A DNA stretch of 64,000 nt, taken from assembly GCF_013179735.1 (NCBI RefSeq), contig NZ_JABMEG010000001.1, positions 248,001 through 312,000 on the forward strand, written 5' to 3'. Position numbers and translations under genes: made by a program. Numbering within the stretch: the stretch's first letter is position 1; every line of letters starts with the position of its first letter. Positions 8,493 through 15,959 of the stretch are shown in pieces. The notes under the pieces were generated by a model. The model worked only from the letters and a program-made list of their open reading frames with translations, had not been told where the DNA came from and made no database searches. This stretch comes from Permianibacter fluminis. GTDB lineage: Bacteria > Pseudomonadota > Gammaproteobacteria > Enterobacterales > Permianibacteraceae.

Positions 8493-9461
8493 TTAGGTTG
8501 GCCCGGCCTTGCTCGGCAGCGCCAGGACAAAATCGCGGGTCGCTGTCGCCACCGCATCGCGCCATTCCGCGCGAGCGAAAGTGTGGTTGGCGGCCGGCAT
8601 GGCCAGCTGCTGGACGCGCGCGGCGCTCAACAGGCCGCGCCACTCCGGCTGCTGGCTGCTGACCGTCTCAAATTCTCGGGCGACCAGATCGTCGCCGGAC
8701 AAAATCAGCTGGATCGGTCCGTTGAATTTCTGCCAGCCTTGCGCCATCCGCTCCGACAAACTGCCGCGCATTCCAGTCTCTGTGCCCGCAGCATTCGCGC
8801 TGGCGCGGTTGCCGGCACTAGCTTGCCGCAGCGTTGTCAGCAGGCTGCGCAGACTGGCGCGAAAGTCGAACTCCCCGCGCAGCAATTTGCGCCAGAGCCC
8901 GGCCGAGAACAAGCGTTGCTTGTAGTAATGCTGGATAACCGTCTTTGCCTGCGCCTGCGCTTGCCGCAGCCAGGGATTGAGCAACACAAGCCCAGCGACA
9001 CGGGCATCGGTGTGGGCATAGAACAGCGCCGCCGACGCGGCATCACACAGCCCCCAGAGCACCAGTTGTCGAACCGCCGGATTGGCGGCGCAGAGAGCAT
9101 CGCAGGCAGCGCGGATATCGGCATCGATCTGTTCAAAATCGCGCGCCTCGCCGGTGCTGTCGCCCATGCCGCGATAATCGAAACGCAGCACTGGAATCCC
9201 GGCCGCGGCCAGCTGCCGCGCCAGCAAAACAAACTGGCGATGACTGCCGACCCGGTATTGCGGGCCACCGACCACGATCACCACCCCGGTGTGGCTGAGT
9301 GGGCTGTCAGCCGCGGCGGGTTCGTGCAGGATGCCGATGAGTTGAGCCTCGGCACAGGGGAAAGTCAGTACGCGTTCGCTGCTCATTAGGCTAGTGTTCG
9401 TGTGTTCGACACTCGGATGATCGGTGTTGATGTGATCGTTGCGTGTGGCATTGGCGTTCAT
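8493..9461 (-). CDS. Exosortase A system-associated hydrolase 1 (alpha/beta hydrolase)
   Basis: The product is 322 residues from the ATG at 9461, which overlaps the previous stop as ATGA. An internal ATG at 9386 is an alternative and would remove a polar, low-complexity N-terminal tail. The alpha/beta-hydrolase fold is seen as VVIVVGGPQYRVGSHRQFVLL, then FDYRGMGDS, then LWGLCDAASAALFY, where Cys replaces the usual nucleophilic Ser. A terminal His lies in the PAANHTF segment. These are features of the exosortase-A-associated hydrolase 1 family, whose substrate is unknown. It is paired with hydrolase 2 immediately upstream. Confidence 0.87.
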   Translation of the reverse strand: MNANATRNDHINTDHPSVEHTNTSLMSSERVLTFPCAEAQLIGILHEPAAADSPLSHTGVVIVVGGPQYRVGSHRQFVLLARQLAAAGIPVLRFDYRGMGDSTGEARDFEQIDADIRAACDALCAANPAVRQLVLWGLCDAASAALFYAHTDARVAGLVLLNPWLRQAQAQAKTVIQHYYKQRLFSAGLWRKLLRGEFDFRASLRSLLTTLRQASAGNRASANAAGTETGMRGSLSERMAQGWQKFNGPIQLILSGDDLVAREFETVSSQQPEWRGLLSAARVQQLAMPAANHTFARAEWRDAVATATRDFVLALPSKAGPT

Positions 9462-10240
9462 ACGATCGCCTCGCTGACCGTCGCATCCGCACGCGCCGCC
9501 AAGGCTTGCAGCACGGATTGATCAAGCGCCGGACAGGTACTGATTTCGGTGGTCTGCCAGAACGCATCGCCGGCAATGGGATGCCAGTGTTGCAGCTGGC
9601 CATTGAGCAAGGTTTGCAGCGCCGGCAGCGGTTGTTCGCCGGCGCCGATTTCAAATATCTCGAGCGATCCGGCTGGGGCGCTGATGCTCACCGTCCGCAG
9701 CGGTTCGACCAACGCCGCCGTCAACAGATAGCCGGCAATTTCGACGCCGCCGGCGGCAATCTGGGCCAGCAATTGCTCGTTGTTGAGCGATTCGCCCGCC
9801 ATTCTGGCCGCCATCAGTTTCAGCCGCAGCCACTGGTTCAGTTGCTGCTGGCCAGTCAGGATGGGCGCGCACAACAGCCAATCGCAATCTGCGTGTTCCG
9901 GCAGCAGCAGCGCACCGCCGCGAATCGCGCACAGCGCCGGACGCTGCGCATACTGTTGCTGCAGAAACGCCCGAGCGCTGGCGACATCGGCCTGCCATTG
10001 CGACCAGCTGGCGTTTGCCAAATCACCGGCGCTGTCGCCAGTTCCAAACCAGTCGACCAGCAAAACACCGTGACCGGCGCCGTGCAGCGCGCGCGCCAGC
10101 TGGTTCAGTTGTCGCCGTGATTTGTTCAGTTCTTCGAGCAGCGGGGGCAGCAGCAGGACCGGTTGGCGCTGCGCGCGACCGGGCCAATGCACTGCCAACA
10201 GAGGACCGGCTGTGCCGGGCAGGAAAAAGACGTCTGACAT
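9458..10240 (-). CDS. Exosortase A system-associated hydrolase 2 (alpha/beta hydrolase)
   Basis: The product is 260 residues. The ATG at 10240 has AAGGA upstream and begins at the family-typical MSDVFFLPG. The segment VLLLPPLLEELNKSRR followed by VLLVDWFGTGDSAGD is characteristic of exosortase hydrolase 2 proteins. At the nucleophile elbow the sequence reads AIRGGALLL, with no Ser or Cys, so ordinary esterase chemistry is doubtful. The ORF continues upstream of 10240 without conserved sequence, so the longer form was rejected. It sits between the acyl carrier protein and hydrolase 1 genes, and the trio probably forms one transcript. Confidence 0.85.
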   Translation of the reverse strand: MSDVFFLPGTAGPLLAVHWPGRAQRQPVLLLPPLLEELNKSRRQLNQLARALHGAGHGVLLVDWFGTGDSAGDLANASWSQWQADVASARAFLQQQYAQRPALCAIRGGALLLPEHADCDWLLCAPILTGQQQLNQWLRLKLMAARMAGESLNNEQLLAQIAAGGVEIAGYLLTAALVEPLRTVSISAPAGSLEIFEIGAGEQPLPALQTLLNGQLQHWHPIAGDAFWQTTEISTCPALDQSVLQALAARADATVSEAIV

Positions 10241-10362
10241 GGCATCCTTGCCGCGATTCAATGGTTCAGTTCCGCATAATGCGCGTGCGCGCTGAATGGC
10301 GGTGGCCGCTTTCCGAGCAAACCACTGCAAACCCGTGCCGAACGGTCCGGGTCAGCGGCCAC

Positions 10363-10611
10363 TCAGCCACGTTTCTGCTCGACAAATGCCGCCAGGCTGC
10401 CGACGGTCTCAAAGGTTTCGGCCGAGATTTCGTCATCGGCAATGCTGATGCCGAACACTTCTTCCAGCCGGGTGATCACGCCCAGCACGGCCATCGAATC
10501 AAATTCCGGCATGGCACCAAGCAGCGCCGAATCCGCCGTCAGTTGCTTTGCCCGCTCACCCAGCGCCAGCACTTCGCCCAGCACCCGGGTGACATCAGCC
10601 ATTACTGTCAT
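10363..10611 (-). CDS. Acyl carrier protein
   Basis: The product is 82 residues, normal for a type II acyl carrier protein. The phosphopantetheine attachment site is Ser39 in MPEFDSM, and the surrounding helices (EVFGISIADDEI, FETVGSLAAFVE) fit the fold. It is a dedicated carrier of the kind found next to exosortase-A hydrolases rather than the fatty-acid-synthesis ACP, because no fab genes are nearby. It opens the minus-strand operon. Either of two ATGs, 10611 or 10602, could be used. It presumably carries an acyl or aminoacyl group used by the neighbouring ligases or hydrolases (inference). Confidence 0.88.
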   Translation of the reverse strand: MTVMADVTRVLGEVLALGERAKQLTADSALLGAMPEFDSMAVLGVITRLEEVFGISIADDEISAETFETVGSLAAFVEQKRG

Positions 10612-10926
10612 GTCCTTGCTTTCCTTTCCACGAATCCATTGAGTTGCCCGGGTCGGTTGTCAGCACTGGCGCCGCGCGGCGGCCTGATTTTGCTGGCCCT
10701 GACCGGGGCGCACAGGATACAGGAGAATGCCCGGAACGTCGCCTCCGGCGCGGCCCGATTCGCCGTTGTCATCACCCGGTCACGACCGGACAAGCTTGCC
10801 CGCAGCCCGGCAAGCTTGTTACCTTGATCAGGCGTGCCGGGGCGATTGCGGGTCATTTGTTGAGACCGCGGCCTGCCCGGTTTCCGCAGGCGCTGCCGCC
10901 ATCTTACGGCGGGAACCGACGCAGCA
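10612..10926. other. Divergent intergenic region between the acp operon and the TPR gene
   Basis: This stretch of 315 bp is GC-rich and holds no convincing gene. It must contain the start sites of both divergent transcripts. The notable structure is a perfect inverted repeat at 10790-10819, listed separately. No clear sigma-70 or sigma-54 promoter could be read by eye. Confidence 0.5.
10790..10819. promoter_or_regulatory. Perfect 10-bp inverted repeat, candidate operator
   Basis: ACAAGCTTGC and GCAAGCTTGT are exact reverse complements separated by exactly 10 bp. Half-site centres are therefore about two helical turns apart on the same face of DNA. The position, midway between divergent genes, suits a dimeric regulator controlling both. 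Each arm contains AAGCTT. The lack of a T-run argues against a terminator. The binding protein is unknown. Confidence 0.45.
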
Positions 10927-11895
10927 ATGGATGCACGAACTGTCATGGATTTACGGATGCACACTCGCTTGCGCGGGCTGGATTGGGCTTTTGGCCGCCG
11001 GCTTGCCACCCTCATGCTGACCGGACTGGCGCTGACCCTCGCCACCCCGACGCCCGGCCACGCCGAAGAATTACCGCCCGACTGCGGCGAGTTCACCAAC
11101 TCCTACGGTCCGTTTGATTACACCAACCCGGATCATTTCGCGCACAAGCTGTCCATCGTCGAAAAATTCCACTTCCGGCCGGAACAGGAATTGTCGACCT
11201 ACAAACCCAATTCCAAAGTCAAAGTCGATTTTGGTTACACGCTGCGCGCGTTTCCCAATCACCACCGCGCCCTGATGGCGTTGGCGCGCTGGCTCAAGCT
11301 GCACAAGCCGGAAGACTGGACCAGCGAAATGCGGCCGGAATGCTATTTCTACCGCGCCGTGGCCTGGCGACCACGCGATGCCGTGTCGCGGATGATCTTC
11401 GGTTATTACCTGCACCAGAATCAGCGCCTGAACGAGGCGGAAGCGCAGTACCGCATGGCCGTGCAAATCCAGCCGGATTACGCCGAAGGCCATTACAACC
11501 TGGGCTTGCTGCTCGCTGATCAAAAACGCTGGCCGGAATCGCTCGCCGAAGCGCACCGCGCTTATGAGCTCAAGTATCCGCTGCCCGGTTTGAAGAACCG
11601 GCTGATCGCCGCCAAGGTCTGGACCGAGCCGGCCCCAATCGCGAAGACGCCGGCGTTTGAACCGGTCTCGCCAGATGGCGTGTTGCCGGGCGCTGTCTCT
11701 CCGGAAACAGTCGTTCCGGAAGCAGCCTCTCCGCAAGCAGTCACTCCGGAATCTGTCGTGCCGAAGCCCGCAGTAACTGAGCTTGCACCAACTGGACTTG
11801 CACCAACCGAACGTGCAGCAACGAAACCGGCGCCAACCGAAGGCTCGGCTTCGACCAACGCGACCACCGATACGCCCACCCCGACGCCGCTCTGA
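10927..11895 (+). CDS. Secreted TPR-repeat protein with Pro/Thr/Ala/Glu-rich repetitive tail
   Basis: The product is about 322 residues. The start is uncertain: ATG at 10927, 10945 or 10957. The last would place a standard signal peptide (LATLMLTGLALTLATPTPGHA) near the N-terminus. The mature part begins ELPPDCGEF. At least two tetratricopeptide units are clear (MIFGYYLHQNQRLNEAEAQY, then HYNLGLLLADQKRWPESLAE). Residues from about 235 to the end are an imperfect repeat of PE-S/T-V-V-P-type units, likely an extended linker. It is divergent from the acp operon and 20 bp upstream of the asparagine-synthetase-like gene. It probably scaffolds periplasmic steps of polymer export. Confidence 0.72.
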   Translation: MDARTVMDLRMHTRLRGLDWAFGRRLATLMLTGLALTLATPTPGHAEELPPDCGEFTNSYGPFDYTNPDHFAHKLSIVEKFHFRPEQELSTYKPNSKVKVDFGYTLRAFPNHHRALMALARWLKLHKPEDWTSEMRPECYFYRAVAWRPRDAVSRMIFGYYLHQNQRLNEAEAQYRMAVQIQPDYAEGHYNLGLLLADQKRWPESLAEAHRAYELKYPLPGLKNRLIAAKVWTEPAPIAKTPAFEPVSPDGVLPGAVSPETVVPEAASPQAVTPESVVPKPAVTELAPTGLAPTERAATKPAPTEGSASTNATTDTPTPTPL

Positions 11896-11915
11896 TCGCC
11901 GCCAGGAACCCCAAC

Positions 11916-13712
11916 ATGACTTATTTGTTCGGCCAAGCCGGCACTGGCAGTGCCCCGCCTTTGACCGCCGCTGGCAACGCGCCACAACCGCTCAATCACA
12001 TCACGGATCCGGCCGGATTACAGGTGCTTGCCCACGGAGCCCGGGCATTCAGCCACGACGGTTGGCAGATTTTGTTGTTTGGTGATCTGCGCTGGCGCAA
12101 CACCATCTGCGCGCCGGACGAGATTTTGCCGAAACTGCAGCGTCGATTTGCCCGCGATGGCAGTGCCTGCCTCGCCGATGCGCTTGGACATTTTCTGCTG
12201 GTCGTCGCCCAGCCCCAGAGTCAGCAACTCTGGCTGGCCATTGATCGCACCGGCGTGCGCCGGGCGTTTTACCGGCAGGACGGCGCCCAGTTGCTGTTCG
12301 GCAGCAAATTGGCCGATGTCGCCCGCCATGCCGGTCGGCGCCCGGTGATCAATCAGCAAGCGCTGTACAACTATTTGTATTTTCATATGGTGCCGAGCCC
12401 GGACACGATTTTTCAGGGCTGCCAGAAACTGGCACCGGGCCATGTTCTGCACTGGCAGGCCGGCAAACTGCGCACCGACAACTACTTCAAGGCCCGCTTC
12501 CATCATCGCGGTGACGCCGAACCGGCCAACAGCGAAGCGCTGCTGCTACCGGCGCTGGAATCCGCCGTGCGACGCGCCCGTGGCAGTGACAATTGCGGCG
12601 CGTTTCTGAGTGGCGGCCTGGACAGTTCGAGTGTGGTTGGCATGCTGGCAAAAGCGCAGCCGAAGCCGGCGACGTTCAATATCGCGTTCAGTGATCCCAA
12701 ATACGACGAGAGCGCGTATGCCCGGCTGTCGGCCAAGCATTTCGGCACCGAACATTTCGAGCTGAAGCTGGAGCCGGATGAGGCGCTGGCGGCTTTGTCC
12801 ACCATCGCCGCGCACGGTGACGAACCGTTTGGCAATTCCAGCGCGCTGCCGACCTACTTCTGCGGCAAGTTCGCCCGCGAAAACGGCATCAAGGTAATGC
12901 TGGCCGGCGACGGCGGCGATGAACTGTTTGCCGGCAACTCCCGTTACGCCAAAAACAAATTGTTCGAGTATTACTGGCGGCTGCCGGGCGGCCTGCGCCG
13001 GCTCAGCGAAACGCTCGCAGGCTCCGGCTCGCATGCCGATGACAGCTCACGCTGGCCCGGCCCGTTTGGCAAAGTGCAGAGCTATATCCGGCAAGCGGCA
13101 GTGCCGATGCCGGATCGCTTGCAGAGTTACAACTTCCTGCATCTGCATGCACCGGAAACAGTATTCACATCACAGCAATTGGCGCACAGCGATCAGCGCT
13201 ATCCGCTGCAGCTCTGGCGCGAACGCTACCGCGAAGCCGACGCCGAGGATTCGCTCGATGCCACGCTCTATCTAGACTGGAAGTTCACGCTCGCCGACAA
13301 CGATCTGGTCAAGGTCAACAGCATGTGCGAGCTGGCGGGTATCGATGTGCGCTATCCGATGCTGGATGACGACCTGATCGATTTGTCATTGCAACTGTCG
13401 GCCCAGCGTAAACTGCCGGGCCAGAAGCTGCGCCACTATTACAAAGAAGCCTGTCGCGGCTTTTTGGCCGACGAAACCTTGGACAAGAGCAAACACGGAT
13501 TCGGTTTGCCGTTCGGCGTTTGGCTGCGCGAACACGCCGGCCTGCGCGAACTGGTCGCCAGCAAACTGGATGCGCTGAAGCAGCGCGACATCTTCCTGCC
13601 CAGTTTCATCGATCACGCCCGGCACCAGCACGAAACCGGCCACGCCTCGTTCTTCGGCGAGCTGAACTGGATTCTGATGGTGCTGGAGTTGTGGCTGGAA
13701 GAGAACGGCTGA
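11916..13712 (+). CDS. Asparagine-synthetase-like protein lacking the N-terminal Cys
   Basis: The product is 598 residues. The N-terminal half resembles the class II glutamine amidotransferase fold of AsnB (LFGDLRW, LADALGHFLLVVAQ, FGSKLADVA) but begins MTYLFG, so the catalytic Cys2 is absent. The C-terminal half has an intact ATP-pyrophosphatase loop (LSGGLDSSS, residues 231-239) and the GDGGDELFAG motif (331-340). By family it adenylates a carboxylate and transfers an amine. Without Cys2 it should use free ammonia or another nucleophile. Such genes are common in exosortase/exopolysaccharide clusters. The substrate is unknown. Confidence 0.85.
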   Translation: MTYLFGQAGTGSAPPLTAAGNAPQPLNHITDPAGLQVLAHGARAFSHDGWQILLFGDLRWRNTICAPDEILPKLQRRFARDGSACLADALGHFLLVVAQPQSQQLWLAIDRTGVRRAFYRQDGAQLLFGSKLADVARHAGRRPVINQQALYNYLYFHMVPSPDTIFQGCQKLAPGHVLHWQAGKLRTDNYFKARFHHRGDAEPANSEALLLPALESAVRRARGSDNCGAFLSGGLDSSSVVGMLAKAQPKPATFNIAFSDPKYDESAYARLSAKHFGTEHFELKLEPDEALAALSTIAAHGDEPFGNSSALPTYFCGKFARENGIKVMLAGDGGDELFAGNSRYAKNKLFEYYWRLPGGLRRLSETLAGSGSHADDSSRWPGPFGKVQSYIRQAAVPMPDRLQSYNFLHLHAPETVFTSQQLAHSDQRYPLQLWRERYREADAEDSLDATLYLDWKFTLADNDLVKVNSMCELAGIDVRYPMLDDDLIDLSLQLSAQRKLPGQKLRHYYKEACRGFLADETLDKSKHGFGLPFGVWLREHAGLRELVASKLDALKQRDIFLPSFIDHARHQHETGHASFFGELNWILMVLELWLEENG

Positions 13713-13733
13713 CTTTAAACCGTTCGTGATATG

Positions 13734-13808
13734 TAGTTCGCGGTGAGCGGCTCGTGGTCAGCGATTCATAAACCGTGTTGCGCTTGCCAATCTGCTCACC
13801 ACGAACTA
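13734..13808. repeat. Long-armed inverted repeat between convergent genes
   Basis: TAGTTCGCGGTGAGC (13734-13748) is complementary to GCTCACCACGAACTA (13794-13808) at 14 of 15 positions, with a 45-bp loop. The left arm is followed by a related 14-mer, GCTCGTGGTCAGCG. The repeat lies between the 3' ends of the asparagine-synthetase-like gene and the second deacetylase. It could be a bidirectional stop or a repeat-element scar. Confidence 0.4.
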
Positions 13809-13821
13809 GCCAAATCGGCCC

Positions 13822-14772
13822 TTACGCCGGCAACAACTGCGGCGTCTTGAAACTGATTTCGGCGAGTTGCCGGGCAAAGCCCAAACCATCCCAGCGCCAC
13901 GGGGTAAACCGCGGAATCTGGAAGCAATCGCTGCGGCCATTCCAGGCCCCGTGTTCGGTAGTCCAGGCGGCGCGGTAGCCCGCTTCACGAACCAGCTCGA
14001 CATGTTCGCGGCGGTAATCCTGACCGGGCTTGCCATTCGGGTAAGCAAACAGCGTCGGCGCGCTGCCGAGCAATTCGGTCAGGCGCTGGCGATTGTGCTG
14101 AATCTGCCAGCGCGCTTCATCGGTGGTCAGTGTCGCCAGGACATGGTGATCATGAGTGTGGCCACCGAGCGTCATACCAGCGGCCTGCATGGCGTTCAAT
14201 TCGCTGGCATTCATCATCAGCCGCGGCGGCTCAGGCACCAGGCTGCGCAGCTGCGCCACCACGGCCATCCGCGCCGGAGCTGGCAAGTATTTCAGTTTCT
14301 GCCGCAGCGGCCCGAGCACACTGCGGCGCTGCTCGATGTCGTCACTCAGCAGGGTTTTGCCGAGGCCCACTTGGGTCAAATCCAGTTCGCCGCTGGCATG
14401 CTGACGAACCGCTTCGGTCAGCCAGTCGTTCCACATCAGATCGCCGTCGGTGAACGCCGTGGCAATGAAGAACGTGGCATGCAGCTGCAGGCGTTGCAGC
14501 AGTGGCAACACCAGTTCGTGGTTGTCGCGATAACCGTCATCAAACGTGATGCTGGCCGTTGGCGTGCCATCGGGTTGCCGGTCCAGGCTGTCGGCCAGTG
14601 GAATGACGGTGAAGGCGGCGCGGATGCGCTCGAGTTGCTGGGCGAATTCGGCGACGGTGGGCAACAGCCGCATCAAAGGATCGCGCTCGGCGACAACGCG
14701 GTGAAAAATGAAAACGTGATGCCGCTGCGGCAACAGCCGCAACCGATAGGCAAAACGAAACGCCGAACTCAT
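13822..14772 (-). CDS. Polysaccharide deacetylase (NodB/CE4-like), second copy
   Basis: The product is 316 residues. The ATG at 14772 is preceded by GGGAG, whereas the long upstream extension of the frame has no conserved sequence. The core shows VFIFHRV, ASITFDDGYRDN (metal-binding Asp pair near 78-79) and a second motif GGHTHDHHVLATL that supplies the zinc histidines. A late strand reads FAYPNGKPGQDYR. This matches the polysaccharide deacetylases that accompany XrtA clusters. There is no obvious signal peptide, so it may act in the cytoplasm or on a lipid-linked precursor. It is divergent from the secreted protease gene. Confidence 0.87.
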   Translation of the reverse strand: MSSAFRFAYRLRLLPQRHHVFIFHRVVAERDPLMRLLPTVAEFAQQLERIRAAFTVIPLADSLDRQPDGTPTASITFDDGYRDNHELVLPLLQRLQLHATFFIATAFTDGDLMWNDWLTEAVRQHASGELDLTQVGLGKTLLSDDIEQRRSVLGPLRQKLKYLPAPARMAVVAQLRSLVPEPPRLMMNASELNAMQAAGMTLGGHTHDHHVLATLTTDEARWQIQHNRQRLTELLGSAPTLFAYPNGKPGQDYRREHVELVREAGYRAAWTTEHGAWNGRSDCFQIPRFTPWRWDGLGFARQLAEISFKTPQLLPA

Positions 14773-14833
14773 CCGTGACTCTCCCTGCTGCATGTTGCCG
14801 TTGGCGCCGCTGACGCCGACCGCGCTGGTCCCT

Positions 14834-14850
14834 GGCACCACGCTGGTGCC
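14834..14850. promoter_or_regulatory. Short palindrome in divergent spacer, possible operator
   Basis: GGCACCA-CGC-TGGTGCC is a perfect 7-bp inverted repeat with a 3-bp centre in the 238-bp space between the deacetylase and protease genes. It may be an operator. It may equally be chance in GC-rich DNA. Confidence 0.2.
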
Positions 14851-15010
14851 GGCCGGATTGTACCCTGCCCACGCCGGCACCGGCAGCGGGAGTGCGGGTA
14901 ACCAGCACGACGCCAACATCAACGACGGCATCAACGGCAGCGCGGGCTTGTTTCCGCTGCCGCGCTCGGCCACAGTACCGGACTGAACGCAGGGTAGCGG
15001 AGTCAACAGA

Positions 15011-15868
15011 ATGAAGCGGTTGCGCGGACGGATGGGGCGGGTTGCGCTGGCGGCGTGGATTCGCGCCATGTTGGTCAGCACCATGTTGATCTGCACCTTG
15101 CCGGTCAACACCGCGCTGGCGGCGGACGCTGCCGACAGTCGCGACGACATCACCGCCAGCAGCGACGACAATCCGGTGCCGGCCCGCATTGCTGCCGCAA
15201 AACGGGCTGTGGTCGGTGTCGGTACGCTGCTGCCGACCCGACGCCCGCCGGCGGTCATTCGCGGCACCGGTTTTGTCGTGGGCGATGGCCGTTATGTGCT
15301 CAGCAATTACCACGTGATCCCGACCTCGCTGGCAGAAGAGCAACACGAAACGCTGGTGGTTTTCGTCGGCGTTGGCGAGCAGGGCCAGCCCCGGACGGCG
15401 CGGGTGATTCAATCGGCACCGGAATACGATCTGGCGCTGCTGCGACTGGAAGGACCGGCGCTGCCGGCCATGACCATCGATGCCCAGACGCCAGTCAGGG
15501 AAGGCGATGATCTGTTGTTCACCGGATTCCCGCTCGGCCATATCCTCGGCCTGTATCCAACCACCACGCGAGCGATGGTGTCGAATATTGCGCCAGTCGC
15601 CATTCCGGCCTCGGCCGCGTCCGATTTGAATGCCGTTACCATTCGCCGCTTGAAAGACCCTTATCCGATTTATCAGCTCGATGCGATCGCCTATCCCGGC
15701 AACAGCGGTAGCCCGCTGTACCGGGTCAGCGATGGCGCCGTGGTCGGCGTGATCAATTCGGTATTGGTCAAAGAAAGCAAGGAATCGGCACTCGATCATC
15801 CGACCGCCATTACCTACGCCATTCCGATCAAGCACGCGTTGCCTTTGCTGGAAAAAATCACGCCATGA
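15011..15868 (+). CDS. Secreted trypsin-like serine protease without a PDZ domain
   Basis: The product is 285 residues. An N-terminal basic stretch and hydrophobic segment ending near ALAADA form a signal peptide. The chymotrypsin-fold triad is readable: His101 in LSNYHVI, Asp140 in YDLALLRL and Ser232 in PGNSGSPLY. DegP-like proteins are usually larger and carry PDZ domains, and none is seen here. It is placed directly before prsK on the same strand. A periplasmic protease next to an envelope-sensing kinase could process or degrade secreted PEP-CTERM-system proteins (inference). Confidence 0.85.
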   Translation: MKRLRGRMGRVALAAWIRAMLVSTMLICTLPVNTALAADAADSRDDITASSDDNPVPARIAAAKRAVVGVGTLLPTRRPPAVIRGTGFVVGDGRYVLSNYHVIPTSLAEEQHETLVVFVGVGEQGQPRTARVIQSAPEYDLALLRLEGPALPAMTIDAQTPVREGDDLLFTGFPLGHILGLYPTTTRAMVSNIAPVAIPASAASDLNAVTIRRLKDPYPIYQLDAIAYPGNSGSPLYRVSDGAVVGVINSVLVKESKESALDHPTAITYAIPIKHALPLLEKITP

Positions 15869-15959
15869 ATGATCACCGTTTTCACGATCGGTTTTTCCCG
15901 TGTTTGCGCCAGCCGTTGTCGCCGCAAACGGGCTCAGCGCTGTTGGAGAGTTGCGCACC

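Noticed and set aside
14773-15267. N-terminal extension of the second deacetylase to 481 codons
   Set aside because: It would overlap the divergent protease gene and lacks conserved sequence. The ATG at 14772 has a good ribosome-binding site.
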